A DNA stretch of 22,950 bases from VBDM01 sp035519135 (GTDB lineage: Bacteria > Pseudomonadota > Gammaproteobacteria > Burkholderiales > SG8-39). Under the pieces are notes generated by a model. The model was not told the DNA's origin, searched no databases, and was given only the letters and a program-made list of their open reading frames with translations. The DNA is taken from NCBI GenBank assembly GCA_035519135.1, contig DATIWX010000065.1, positions 1 through 22,950 of the forward strand, written 5' to 3'. How positions within the stretch are numbered: the first letter of the stretch is position 1; every line of letters starts with the position of its first letter. The position numbers and the translations under genes are program-made. Below, piece by piece: positions 1 to 7,526 of this stretch.

Positions 1-418
1 CAGCCTCGACCTCTTCGGAACCTCCACGCTGCTGATGCACGGCGATACGCTTTGCACCGACGATCTGGACTATCAGAAATTTCGCGTCCAGGTACGCGAT
101 CCGAGCTGGCAGAAAAGGTTCCTCGCACTCCCCCTCGAGCAGCGCAAGAAGCAGATCGAAGCCGTGCGCCAGACGAGCGAATCGGAAAAAACGCGCAAGG
201 CGCCGGAGATCATGGACGTCAACCCGGGCGCAGTGGAGGCCGCGCTGCGGGAGCATGCGTATCCCCGCCTCATTCACGGCCACACTCATCGGCCCGCCCG
301 GCACCTTCATCGCGTGGACGGCAGGAGCTGCGAGCGCTGGGTCCTCGCCGACTGGTACCGAGCCGGCAGCTACCTTCGCTGCGACGAGAGCGGTTGCGAG
401 CCCGTGCAGCTCCGCTGA
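1..418 (+). CDS. lpxH: UDP-2,3-diacylglucosamine diphosphatase LpxH, 3' part
   Basis: Partial gene. The frame is open from base 2 and stops with TGA at 416-418, leaving about 138 C-terminal residues. LpxH is a peripheral inner-membrane metallophosphoesterase that cleaves UDP-2,3-diacylglucosamine to lipid X and UMP in lipid A synthesis. Seen directly: the LpxH-typical HGDTLCTDD segment near the left edge, and the C-terminal metal-binding IHGHTHRP motif whose histidines belong to the di-metal site. A Met codon at 35 lies inside the conserved HGDTLCTDD region and is not the true start. The N-terminal metal ligands lie outside the window. The gene is convergent with metZ, with only 5 nt between the stop codons. 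The family is secure; the 5' end cannot be described. Confidence 0.93.
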   Translation, partial: SLDLFGTSTLLMHGDTLCTDDLDYQKFRVQVRDPSWQKRFLALPLEQRKKQIEAVRQTSESEKTRKAPEIMDVNPGAVEAALREHAYPRLIHGHTHRPARHLHRVDGRSCERWVLADWYRAGSYLRCDESGCEPVQLR

Positions 419-423
419 CGCCG

Positions 424-1596
424 CTAGCGACCCAGACCGCGCTCCAGGTCGGCGCGGATGTCGCCCGCCGACTCCAGACCCACCGCGACGCGGAGCAGAC
501 CTTCGGTAATGCCGGCGCGCGCGCGTGCCTCCGGGGAGATCCTGCCGTGGGTGGTGGTGCCGGGATGCGTGATGGTGGTCTTGGTGTCGCCCAGGTTCGC
601 CGTGATCGAGATCATGCGCGTCGAGTCGACGACCCTCCACGCCGCCTCGCGCCCACCTTTCACGACGAACGAGACGATGGCGCCGCCGGAACGCTGCTGG
701 CGCATCGCGAGGGCGTGCTGCGGGTGGGACGCGAGTCCCGGGTAGTGCACTCGCTCCACGCCCGGATGGGACTCGAGCCACCGCGCGATCTCGAGCGCGC
801 TTCGGGATTGCGCCTCCATCCGGATCCCGAGGGTCTCCAGTCCCTTTAGCAGCACCCAGGCATTGAAGGCGGAAAGCGTGGGCCCGGCGGTCCGCAGGAA
901 GGAGAAAACCGAATCCATCACCGGGCCGCTCGCGCCGAGCACCGCCCCGCCCAGCACCCTGCCCTGACCGTCCAGGTACTTGGTGGCGGAGTGGATCACC
1001 AGGTCTGCGCCCAGCTCGAAGGGCTTCTGCAGGGCGGGGGTGCAGAAGCAGTTATCGACCGCGAGCAGCGCGCCTCCTTCGCGGGCGATCTGCGCCAGGG
1101 CCGCGATATCGAACACCTCGGTCAGAGGATTCGACGGCGTCTCGAGGAACAGCAGGCGCGTGTTCGGCTTCATCGCGGCGCGCCATGTTGAGGGCAGAGT
1201 GCCGTCCGCGTAGCTCGTCTCGATTCCGAACTTCGAAAGGACGGTGCTGAACAATTGCACGGTCGCGCCGAAGACCCCGGAGGAGCACACGACATGGTCG
1301 CCGGCTTTCAGCGTCGCCATCGCGGTCGCGAGAATGGCCGACATCCCGGAGGCGGTCGCGACGCAGGCCTGTGCACCTTCGAGGGCCGCGAGCCTCTCCT
1401 GGAACGCCGTGACGGTGGGATTGGTGAAGCGCGAATAGATGTTCCCGGGCGCGTTGTTGCAGAACCGGTCCGCGGCTTCCGCTGCGTTCTCGAACACGAA
1501 GCTCGAAGTGAGGTACAGCGCCTCCGAGTGCTCGTTGAACTGGCTGCGATGGATACCCGAGCGCACCGCCAAGGTTTCGATGTCGTAGTTCTGCAT
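424..1596 (-). CDS. metZ: O-succinylhomoserine sulfhydrylase MetZ
   Basis: Cytoplasmic PLP enzyme of the Cys/Met-metabolism family, about 390 aa. It makes homocysteine from O-succinylhomoserine and sulfide (direct sulfhydrylation branch of methionine synthesis). Seen: YSRFTNPT near residue 54, the SGMSA segment near 83, ETPSNP near 152, and the PLP lysine in HSATKYLDGQGR (Lys206). The start is ATG at 1594-1596, preceded by AGGA (1603-1606) with a 6-nt spacer. The frame stays open 19 codons further upstream, but that extension runs through an intrinsic terminator hairpin and is not credible. A SAM-II-like riboswitch and terminator lie in the leader, which fits a methionine gene. O-acetylhomoserine as substrate, or cystathionine gamma-synthase activity, cannot be excluded from sequence alone, but the HSATKYLDGQGR type favours MetZ. 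Confidence 0.93.
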   Translation of the reverse strand: MQNYDIETLAVRSGIHRSQFNEHSEALYLTSSFVFENAAEAADRFCNNAPGNIYSRFTNPTVTAFQERLAALEGAQACVATASGMSAILATAMATLKAGDHVVCSSGVFGATVQLFSTVLSKFGIETSYADGTLPSTWRAAMKPNTRLLFLETPSNPLTEVFDIAALAQIAREGGALLAVDNCFCTPALQKPFELGADLVIHSATKYLDGQGRVLGGAVLGASGPVMDSVFSFLRTAGPTLSAFNAWVLLKGLETLGIRMEAQSRSALEIARWLESHPGVERVHYPGLASHPQHALAMRQQRSGGAIVSFVVKGGREAAWRVVDSTRMISITANLGDTKTTITHPGTTTHGRISPEARARAGITEGLLRVAVGLESAGDIRADLERGLGR

Positions 1597-1611
1597 TGTT
1601 CGTCCTGAAAT

Positions 1612-1644
1612 AAAAAAACCCGTCCAGCTTTCGCTAAGACGGGT
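1612..1644 (-). terminator. Intrinsic terminator/attenuator just upstream of metZ
   Basis: On the minus strand ACCCGTC (1644-1638) pairs perfectly with GACGGGT (1624-1618). An inner AGC-GAAA-GCT tetraloop stem sits on top, and a run of seven T follows (1618-1612). The U-run ends 15 nt before the metZ ATG and just before its ribosome binding site. It lies 131 nt downstream of the purF stop, so it could end purF transcripts. Its position immediately before metZ, downstream of a promoter and an aptamer-like fold, argues for use as a metZ attenuator. Confidence 0.88.
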
Positions 1645-1649
1645 CTTTG

Positions 1650-1725
1650 CCACGCTTTAGCCGTATTTGTTTTTACGCCCGGCTGTCGCCGGCGGCGCCC
1701 GCAAGCTGTCGATCAAATCGGCGCA
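1650..1725 (-). promoter_or_regulatory. Probable SAM-II (SAM_alpha) riboswitch in the metZ leader
   Basis: The minus-strand leader follows the SAM-II layout as I remember it. P1 is GCGCC (1724-1720) with GGCGC (1699-1695). Loop 1 opens with GATTTG (1719-1714) and carries CAGCTTGC. Then comes a small extra hairpin CCGGC-GACA-GCCGG (1692-1679), an A-rich strand GTAAAAACAAAT from 1676, and GGCTAAAG (1662-1655) followed by CGTGG. GAUUU, the A-rich strand and GCUAAA are the conserved SAM-contacting and triplex elements of this class. The gene controlled, metZ, is a typical member of the SAM-II regulon. The predicted transcription start coincides with P1. Basis: motifs and pairing by eye; no covariance model was run. 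It would bind S-adenosylmethionine and lower metZ expression. Confidence 0.72.
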
Positions 1726-1731
1726 AGCCGC

Positions 1732-1760
1732 ACCTTACTATCCCACATCGTGGATGTCAA
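1732..1760 (-). promoter_or_regulatory. Sigma70-like promoter for metZ
   Basis: On the minus strand a consensus -35 TTGACA (1760-1755) is followed by a 17-nt spacer and TAAGGT (1737-1732), a weak -10. The predicted start at about 1725 falls right at the 5' strand of riboswitch stem P1, leaving a leader of about 130 nt before metZ. It lies 15 nt past the purF stop, so metZ has a transcription start of its own. Confidence 0.6.
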
Positions 1761-1774
1761 ATCGGGCGCGGCCC

Positions 1775-3289
1775 TCAGGCGGCATTGAGATCCAGCTGGT
1801 TGCTCTCGCTTTCCTCTTCACCGTCCTGCCGCCCTGCATCGCGTTGCCGTTCCACCGACGCCAGATACTCGCTGGTCACGTCTCCTGTGATATAGACACC
1901 GTCGAAGCAGGAGGTCTCGAACTGGGCAAGCTTCGGATTGACGGCGCGTACGGCGGCCTTGAGCGCATCCAGGTCCTGGTAGACGACGGCATCGGCTCCG
2001 ATCTCGCGCGCAATTTGCTCGTCGTTGCGCCCGGTCGCGATGAGCTCGGTGCGCGTCGGCATGTCGATGCCATAGACGTTGGGGTACCGCACCGGTGGCG
2101 CCGCGGACGCGAAAAACACCTTGTTGGCGCCCGCCTCGCGCGCCATCTGCACGATTTCCCGGCTGGTCGTTCCTCTCACGATCGAGTCGTCCACGATGAG
2201 GACATTCTTCCCCTTGAATTCGAGGCCGACGACGCTCAGCTTCCTGCGCACCGATTTCTTCCGGATCGTCTGCCCGGGCATGATGAAAGTTCGGCCGATA
2301 TAGCGATTGCGGATGAAGCCTTCGCGATACGAAACATCGAGCCCGCGGGCGAGCTCGAGCGCGCTCGGCCGGCTCGTGTCCGGAACGGGGATCACGACGT
2401 CGACATCGAGCCCGGGCATGGTGCGCTTGATCTTGTCGGCCAGAGACCGCCCCATGTGCAGCCTGCTCTCGTACACGGAGACCCCGTCGATCACAGAGTC
2501 CGGCCTGGCAAGGTAGACGTACTCGAAAATGCAGGGAGCGAGCACCGACTTGGCGGCGCACTGGCGGCTGTTGAACTTCCCGCCCTCGTCGATGAAGATG
2601 GCCTCGCCGGGCAGGACGTCGCGCATCAGCTCGAACCCGAACGCGGTGAGGGCGACGCTCTCGGAAGCGATCAGGTACTCGGTACCTTCATCGGTCTGGC
2701 TGCGGCCGATCACCAGGGGCCGTATTCCAAACGGATCGCGGAACGCGAGCAGCCCATAGCCCGCGATCAGGGCCACCACCGCGTACGCGCCGCGACAGCG
2801 CCGGTGGACGTTCGCGACCGCCGTGAATATCGTCTCCGCGTCGAGCTTTTGACCCTTGGCCGCGAGCTCGAGCTCGTGCGCGAGAATATTGAGAAGCACT
2901 TCGGAGTCGGAGTTGGTATTGATATGGCGCAGGTCCTGCCGGAACATTTCCTGCTTGAGCGCTTCGGAATTTGTGAGGTTCCCGTTGTGGCCGAGCACGA
3001 TTCCGAACGGGGAATTGACGTAGAAAGGCTGAGCCTCGCCGGCGTTGAACGCGGACCCGGCAGTGGGATAGCGGCAGTGCGCGATACCGGTTGCGCCGGG
3101 CAGCGAGCGCATGTTCCGCGTGCGGAACACGTCGCGCACCATTCCCGGCCCCTTGTGCATGTGAAACGTCTTGTGCTCCGAGGTGACGATCCCGGCCGCG
3201 TCCTGCCCCCGATGCTGCAGCAGCAGCAGGCCGTCGTACAGCAGCTGGTTGACCGGCGTCTTCGCCACTACCCCGAGAATGCCGCACAT
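1775..3289 (-). CDS. purF: Amidophosphoribosyltransferase PurF
   Basis: First committed step of purine synthesis: transfers glutamine amide nitrogen to PRPP to give 5-phosphoribosylamine. 504 aa, normal length. Cys2 is the N-terminal nucleophile (MCGILG), exposed after Met removal. The glutaminase domain spans about residues 2-235, with HRGQD (27-31) and the HNGN oxyanion-loop motif (101-104). The phosphoribosyltransferase domain follows, with the PRPP loop VLIVDDSIVRGTT near residues 363-375. The ATG at 3287-3289 has AAGGA 9 nt upstream. The gap from cvpA is 19 nt, so purF is co-transcribed with dedD-cvpA, an order also known from enteric bacteria. Both domains look complete. Confidence 0.97.
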   Translation of the reverse strand: MCGILGVVAKTPVNQLLYDGLLLLQHRGQDAAGIVTSEHKTFHMHKGPGMVRDVFRTRNMRSLPGATGIAHCRYPTAGSAFNAGEAQPFYVNSPFGIVLGHNGNLTNSEALKQEMFRQDLRHINTNSDSEVLLNILAHELELAAKGQKLDAETIFTAVANVHRRCRGAYAVVALIAGYGLLAFRDPFGIRPLVIGRSQTDEGTEYLIASESVALTAFGFELMRDVLPGEAIFIDEGGKFNSRQCAAKSVLAPCIFEYVYLARPDSVIDGVSVYESRLHMGRSLADKIKRTMPGLDVDVVIPVPDTSRPSALELARGLDVSYREGFIRNRYIGRTFIMPGQTIRKKSVRRKLSVVGLEFKGKNVLIVDDSIVRGTTSREIVQMAREAGANKVFFASAAPPVRYPNVYGIDMPTRTELIATGRNDEQIAREIGADAVVYQDLDALKAAVRAVNPKLAQFETSCFDGVYITGDVTSEYLASVERQRDAGRQDGEEESESNQLDLNAA

Positions 3290-3308
3290 GTACGCTGTTC
3301 CTTCTGGC

Positions 3309-3797
3309 TCAACGATATTTCAGGTGTTGCCCAAGACGTGCGGGAAGATGAGGCCGCAACGCCAGAGCCGCGGTTTCGAAAGGTCCGGAAAGAAAGGCAT
3401 CGCGCCAGAAGGGCTCGCGTGGAAGCGGGGTCAGCCCCCCCAGCAGCACAATGACCAGCACGATGAGAAGTCCTCTCACCAGCCCGAACACCGATCCCAG
3501 AGCCCGGTCCGCGGGCGCGAGACCCGAAGCCCGCACGGCGGAGGACAGGACCATGCCCAGGATCCAGCCGATCACCAGCACCACGCCGAAAACGATCAGG
3601 AAACCTATCAGCGCGCTCCATAGAGGCTGGAGGCCCTGCGGCAGGTAGCCCGCCACATAGCTTCCCAGATACGTTGCAAGGACGAAGCCTCCGACCCAGA
3701 CCCCGAGCGACACGACCTCGCGCGCAAGCCCGCGAAGGAGACTGATCGCCACCGACACGACCAGGATGCCTAGGACGCCGAAATCGAACAAAGTCAT
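3309..3797 (-). CDS. cvpA: CvpA family inner-membrane protein
   Basis: 162 aa membrane protein with about four hydrophobic helices (roughly residues 5-22, 30-48, 62-86 and 105-125) and a short basic C-terminus. It starts MTLFDFGVLGI, with the LRGLAREVVSL segment typical of CvpA. The family was named for colicin V production in E. coli. Its molecular role is unsettled; it is linked to envelope homeostasis and sits beside purF in many proteobacteria. The ATG overlaps the stop of the upstream SPOR gene as ATGA (3797-3794), indicating translational coupling. purF begins 19 nt after its stop. Family call is firm; a biochemical function should not be read into it. Confidence 0.9.
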   Translation of the reverse strand: MTLFDFGVLGILVVSVAISLLRGLAREVVSLGVWVGGFVLATYLGSYVAGYLPQGLQPLWSALIGFLIVFGVVLVIGWILGMVLSSAVRASGLAPADRALGSVFGLVRGLLIVLVIVLLGGLTPLPREPFWRDAFLSGPFETAALALRPHLPARLGQHLKYR

Positions 3798-4372
3798 CTT
3801 TGCCCCACCTGCCCCACATCCATTCCCAGTGTCTTGAGCTTGTCGCGGGCCTTTTCCGCGGCGCCCCGGCTCGAGAACGGACCGGCGCGAACCCGGGTCT
3901 GCTCGCCTTGCTGGCCCTTCACCTGCTCAGTGTAGCTCTTGATCCCCGCGGAGGCCGCCCGGTCACGGACTTGCTTCGCATTGTCGGGATTCGAAAACAC
4001 GCCCAGCTGAAAAACGAAGGCCTCGGCCGTCTTCGCCTTCGCGCGCGGTTTCTCCGAAACCTTCGCGCTCTCTTTCTTCGCGGGTGCGGGACGCGCCACG
4101 GGTTCCGCCGGAGCTACCGGGGTCTCCGCCACAATCTGCGGGGCCTCGCTCTTCTGCGGCGCCGCCGGCGCGGGCTGCAGCGGCGGGAGAACACGGGTCT
4201 TGAACGGCCCGCCGTCTTGGCTCGGAATCTGCACGGTCAACTCCTGCGGAGTCGGCCTGGGCTTCTGGTCAAGAATGATGGGCAGGACCACGACCACGAG
4301 CACCACCAGTGCGATCGCACCGACCAGCCGCCTGCGCGCGCGGCGCTTCAGCAGGTTGGCGTCGTCTGCCAA
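3794..4372 (-). CDS. dedD: SPOR-domain membrane protein, DedD-like
   Basis: 192 aa bitopic inner-membrane protein: a basic cytoplasmic tail (residues 1-15), one transmembrane helix (about 16-34), a Pro/Ala/Lys-rich periplasmic linker (about 45-115), and a C-terminal SPOR domain (about 117-190, beginning FVFQLGVFSN and containing VRAGPFSSRGAAEKAR). SPOR domains bind denuded peptidoglycan glycan strands at the septum. DedD-type proteins assist cell division. The position directly before cvpA-purF matches E. coli dedD. The start is TTG at 4370-4372, with GGGA 9 nt upstream; no better start is apparent. Its stop overlaps the cvpA ATG by 4 nt. An FtsN-like role is the main alternative, but the size and context favour DedD. 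Confidence 0.85.
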   Translation of the reverse strand: MADDANLLKRRARRRLVGAIALVVLVVVVLPIILDQKPRPTPQELTVQIPSQDGGPFKTRVLPPLQPAPAAPQKSEAPQIVAETPVAPAEPVARPAPAKKESAKVSEKPRAKAKTAEAFVFQLGVFSNPDNAKQVRDRAASAGIKSYTEQVKGQQGEQTRVRAGPFSSRGAAEKARDKLKTLGMDVGQVGQR

Positions 4373-4436
4373 TCGAAACCGTCCCGAGCAGCCTGCGAAT
4401 CGCGTTTAACGACCGGTCGCATCGAAGTGCTCCAAC

Positions 4437-5708
4437 TCAGATTCGGGCTGCCTCGAATCCCTGCATGACTTCGGCTACCGTGTGGAACGACCCAAAGACG
4501 ACGATTCTATCATTTTCGCCTGCCCGTTTCCGTGCCGCCGCGTAGGCGTCGCGCGGGCTCGCGAAGCGAGCGATTTCGCCGCTCGCTCCCGCCTCTCTCA
4601 GAGCGTCGCCCAGCCTGTCGGCGCTCGCGCCCCGCGGTACGGAGAGATCGGCGGCAAACCAGGCGGAGAACCTGTCCTTGAGCGCTCTGCACACAGCCGC
4701 GATGTCCTTGTCCTTCAGCATGCCGAACACGGCATAGGTGTCCGGGTAATAGCCCATGCTGCCGAGATTCTCGGCGAGCACGCCCGCTGCCTGTGGATTG
4801 TGCGCCACGTCCAGGACGACGGTCGGGCGCCCGGGAAGCACCTGGAACCGTCCCGGGAGTTCCACGCGCGCAAGACCGCCGCGCACATCCTGCATGCTGA
4901 CCGGAAGGCGGCTGCGAATCTCGTCCAGCGCAGCCAGGGCGGCGGCGGCGTTGAGCAGCTGGCGCTCCCCCCTCAGCGCGGGAGCCGCAAGGCCGCCGCG
5001 GCGCCCGCTCTTCCCCCAGTACATCCACTGCTGCCCCTGCTGCCGGAAGCCGAAATCGCGGCCGATCAGCCGCAGTAGCGCGCCCAGCGACTTCGCGTGC
5101 TCGATAACGCTACGCGGCGGGTCGGGGTCCGCGACGACGGCGGGCTTGCCCGCGCGGAATATCCCGGCTTTCTCCCAGCCGATGCGCTCGCGCGTATTAC
5201 CCAGGTAGTCCATGTGATCGAAGTCGACTGAAGTCAGCAGGGCGCAATCGCTGTCGAAGATGTTGACGGCGTCGAGGCGTCCGCCGAGCCCCACTTCGAG
5301 TATCACGGCGTCCAGGGGCTGAGCGGTGAAAATCTCCCACGCCGCGAGGGTGCCGAACTCGAAGTAGGTCAAGGTGACGCCTCCCCGGGCGCGCTCGACC
5401 GATTCGAACGCAGCGCACAGGCGCTCGTCGCCAACCGGCGCCCCGTCGAGGCGAACGCGCTCGTTGTAGCGGAGCAGATGCGGGGAGGTGTACAGACCGA
5501 CCTTGTACCCGGCGGCGAGCAGAATGGATTCGAGCATCGCGCAGGTCGAACCCTTGCCGTTCGTGCCGGCAACGGTGAACAGGACGGCCGAGCTCGACTT
5601 TCCCAGAGCGTCGCGTACCTTCGCCGCCCGCTCCAGCCCGAGCTCGATGGATTTCGGGTGGATGCGCTCGATGTACTCGAGCCAATCGGCGAGACTCCGG
5701 CCGGGCAT
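4437..5708 (-). CDS. folC: Bifunctional dihydrofolate synthase/folylpolyglutamate synthase FolC
   Basis: 423 aa cytoplasmic Mur-ligase-like ATP enzyme. It adds glutamate to dihydropteroate and extends the polyglutamate tail of folates. Seen: the P-loop GTNGKGST (48-55), the YTSPHLLRYNER folate-site segment near 74-85, EVGLGGRLDAVN, the DHMDYLG motif, WEKAGIFR, and the C-terminal LDVAHNPQAA motif typical of FolC/Mur ligases. Length is normal. The ATG at 5706-5708 lacks a strong Shine-Dalgarno sequence (AGGCC about 9 nt upstream), but the conserved LADWLEYIERIHP follows at once, so the start is sound. Upstream lies a 151-nt gap from accD; downstream, 64 nt to dedD. Confidence 0.95.
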   Translation of the reverse strand: MPGRSLADWLEYIERIHPKSIELGLERAAKVRDALGKSSSAVLFTVAGTNGKGSTCAMLESILLAAGYKVGLYTSPHLLRYNERVRLDGAPVGDERLCAAFESVERARGGVTLTYFEFGTLAAWEIFTAQPLDAVILEVGLGGRLDAVNIFDSDCALLTSVDFDHMDYLGNTRERIGWEKAGIFRAGKPAVVADPDPPRSVIEHAKSLGALLRLIGRDFGFRQQGQQWMYWGKSGRRGGLAAPALRGERQLLNAAAALAALDEIRSRLPVSMQDVRGGLARVELPGRFQVLPGRPTVVLDVAHNPQAAGVLAENLGSMGYYPDTYAVFGMLKDKDIAAVCRALKDRFSAWFAADLSVPRGASADRLGDALREAGASGEIARFASPRDAYAAARKRAGENDRIVVFGSFHTVAEVMQGFEAARI

Positions 5709-5859
5709 TAGGGAAGGCCTGAAGAAGTGCGTGTTGTGTCGCGAGGCAGCGAAGCTGGACGAGCGAGGGAAAGCAAGATCAAGGAATTGTGATACTCACG
5801 TATCGGGACAGTGCTAGCGGTCCGAGTTATTCGGAGCTTCCTGATGCGGGCGACCCGGA
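5709..5859. other. accD-folC intergenic region, no gene seen
   Basis: 151 nt, the largest gap inside the trpA-purF stretch. It contains a short inverted repeat TCCGA-ataac-TCGGA (5835-5821, minus strand) without a T-run, so it is not a convincing terminator. No open frame with a credible start and no clear promoter hexamer pair was found. It probably carries folC transcription signals that I cannot resolve. Confidence 0.4.
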
Positions 5860-6729
5860 TCAGACGGGCGAAGGAGCCTGCCGCTGGAGAAGGGTGAGGA
5901 GATTGGCGAGCTTGTCGCGCATCTGGCGCCGGTCGACGATCATGTCGACCGCGCCCTTCTCGAGCAGGAACTCGGCGCGCTGGAAGCCCTCCGGGAGCTT
6001 CTCCCGCACGGTCTGCTCGATGACCCGCGGCCCTGCAAAGCCGATCAGGGCGCGCGGCTCCGCGATGACCACGTCCCCGATCATCGCAAAACTGGCCGAG
6101 ACACCGCCCATGGTCGGGTCGGTCAGCACCGACACGAACGGCAGCTTGTGCGCGGCGAGCTGCGTCAGCGCGGCCGTGGTCTTGGCCATCTGCATGAGGG
6201 AAAACAGCCCCTCCTGCATGCGTGCGCCTCCCGTCGCTGTCACGCAGACGAGCGGCAGATTCTGGTCGAGGCAGGCGTGGACCCCGCGCACGAAGCGCTC
6301 TCCCACCGCCGAGCCCATCGACCCGCCCATGAACTCGAACTCGAAGGCGGCGGCCACGACCGCGACATTCTTGATGGCGCCTTGCATCACGATCAGCGCG
6401 TCCGTTTCGCCGGTCGTCCTTTCGGCCTCTTCGAGGCGGTCGGGATAGCGCTTGTCGTCCTTGAACTTGAGGCTGTCCACCGGAGTGACTTCAACGCCGA
6501 TCTCGAAGCGGCCCTCGGGATCGAGAAGCAGGTCGAGCCTCTCGCGCGCGGAAATGCGGTTGTGGTAGGCGCATTTCGGGCAGACATTGGCGTTCTTCTC
6601 GAGATCGGTCGCGTACAGCACGGCCCCGCACGACGGACACTTGCTCCATAGGCCTTCCGGAACGTTTTTCTTCGCTCCCGTTCCGGTGCGGTTGATCTTC
6701 GGCGGCAGCAGTTTCTGGAGCCAGCTCAT
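5860..6729 (-). CDS. accD: Acetyl-CoA carboxylase carboxyltransferase subunit beta AccD
   Basis: 289 aa. With AccA it forms the carboxyltransferase that moves CO2 from biotin-BCCP to acetyl-CoA, giving malonyl-CoA for fatty-acid synthesis. Seen: the N-terminal zinc ribbon with Cys31, Cys34, Cys50 and Cys53 (CPSC...CPKC), then the crotonase-fold domain with the GGSMGSAVGERF, TGGARMQEG and DPTMGGVSASFA segments. The ATG overlaps the trpA stop as ATGA (6729-6726), which couples accD translation to the trp genes. The trpA-accD-folC order is common in beta- and some gammaproteobacteria. All four zinc ligands are present. Confidence 0.97.
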   Translation of the reverse strand: MSWLQKLLPPKINRTGTGAKKNVPEGLWSKCPSCGAVLYATDLEKNANVCPKCAYHNRISARERLDLLLDPEGRFEIGVEVTPVDSLKFKDDKRYPDRLEEAERTTGETDALIVMQGAIKNVAVVAAAFEFEFMGGSMGSAVGERFVRGVHACLDQNLPLVCVTATGGARMQEGLFSLMQMAKTTAALTQLAAHKLPFVSVLTDPTMGGVSASFAMIGDVVIAEPRALIGFAGPRVIEQTVREKLPEGFQRAEFLLEKGAVDMIVDRRQMRDKLANLLTLLQRQAPSPV

Positions 6730-7523
6730 GCGTCCATCGCTCCCCGAATCTCTCTGAGAAAGGCGGCGCCTTTTTCCACGCAGGTTTCCGGGGTGGCCTG
6801 CTCCATTTCCTGAATGATCCGGCTGCCGATCACGACCGCGTCGGCGACCTGGGCCACGGCGCGCGCCGTTGCGCCGTCCCGGATGCCGAAGCCTACACCG
6901 ATCGGCAGCCTGGTCTTCCCACGGATCAGGTGGAGCTTAGCCGAAACGTCGTCCAGGTCGAGGTGCTTCGCCCCGGTCACCCCGCGCAAGGATACATAGT
7001 AGACATAGCCGCTGGCGAGCCGGGCGACCTGCTCGACGCGCGCATCGGTCGAGGTCGGCGCAAGCAGAAAAATCATGTCCATGCCATGCGCCCGCAGCAT
7101 CCCGGCGAGGTCCTTGCTTTCCTCGGGGGGATAATCGACGACCAGCACCCCGTCGACCCCCGCCCGCTGTGCCGCTTCGACGAACGGCTTGAGCCCCATG
7201 GCTTCGATCGGGTTCGCATAGCCCATCAGGACCACCGGCGTCGCCGAGTCGGTCTTGCGAAACTCCGCGACGAAGCCGACGACCTGGTCCAGCCCGACGT
7301 GGTGCTTCAATGCGCGTTCGCCCGAGCGCTGAATCACCGGCCCGTCGGCCATGGGATCGGAAAACGGCACACCCACTTCGATCACGTCCGCGCCCGCTTC
7401 GGCGAGCGCGTGCATGAGCGGCACCGTGACACGGGGCTGAGGATCGCCGGCCGTGATGTACGGGATCAGGGCCTTCTTGCGCTCGCGCGCGAGCCGCTCG
7501 AAGGTCGCCTGGATTCGAGACAT
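6726..7523 (-). CDS. trpA: Tryptophan synthase alpha chain TrpA
   Basis: 265 aa TIM-barrel subunit. It cleaves indole-3-glycerol phosphate to indole and glyceraldehyde 3-phosphate and channels indole to TrpB. The two catalytic acids are visible: Glu49 (VIEVGVPFSDP) and Asp60 (MADGP). The conserved GYANP and GVTGA segments are also present. Its ATG lies 3 nt after the methyltransferase stop, and its stop overlaps the accD start by 4 nt. TrpA is therefore separated from trpB by the methyltransferase gene, although the two subunits form one complex. Confidence 0.97.
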   Translation of the reverse strand: MSRIQATFERLARERKKALIPYITAGDPQPRVTVPLMHALAEAGADVIEVGVPFSDPMADGPVIQRSGERALKHHVGLDQVVGFVAEFRKTDSATPVVLMGYANPIEAMGLKPFVEAAQRAGVDGVLVVDYPPEESKDLAGMLRAHGMDMIFLLAPTSTDARVEQVARLASGYVYYVSLRGVTGAKHLDLDDVSAKLHLIRGKTRLPIGVGFGIRDGATARAVAQVADAVVIGSRIIQEMEQATPETCVEKGAAFLREIRGAMDA

Positions 7524-7526
7524 GTT

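Noticed and set aside
1597..1653. 19-codon N-terminal extension of metZ
   Set aside because: It would translate the terminator hairpin and U-run. The ATG at 1596 has a good ribosome site and begins the conserved protein.
1667..3454. Long plus-strand open frame of 595 codons opposite purF
   Set aside because: It lies antisense to an unmistakable PurF, matches no family I know and has the Arg/His/Asp-rich makeup of GC-rich shadow frames.
5808..5818. acagtgctagc on the plus strand, identical to the tail of the synthetic J23100 promoter
   Set aside because: Only 11 nt match, with no -35 element and no plus-strand gene downstream; taken as chance.
5821..5835. Inverted repeat TCCGA/TCGGA after accD as a terminator
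   Set aside because: The stem is only 5 bp and no T-run follows.
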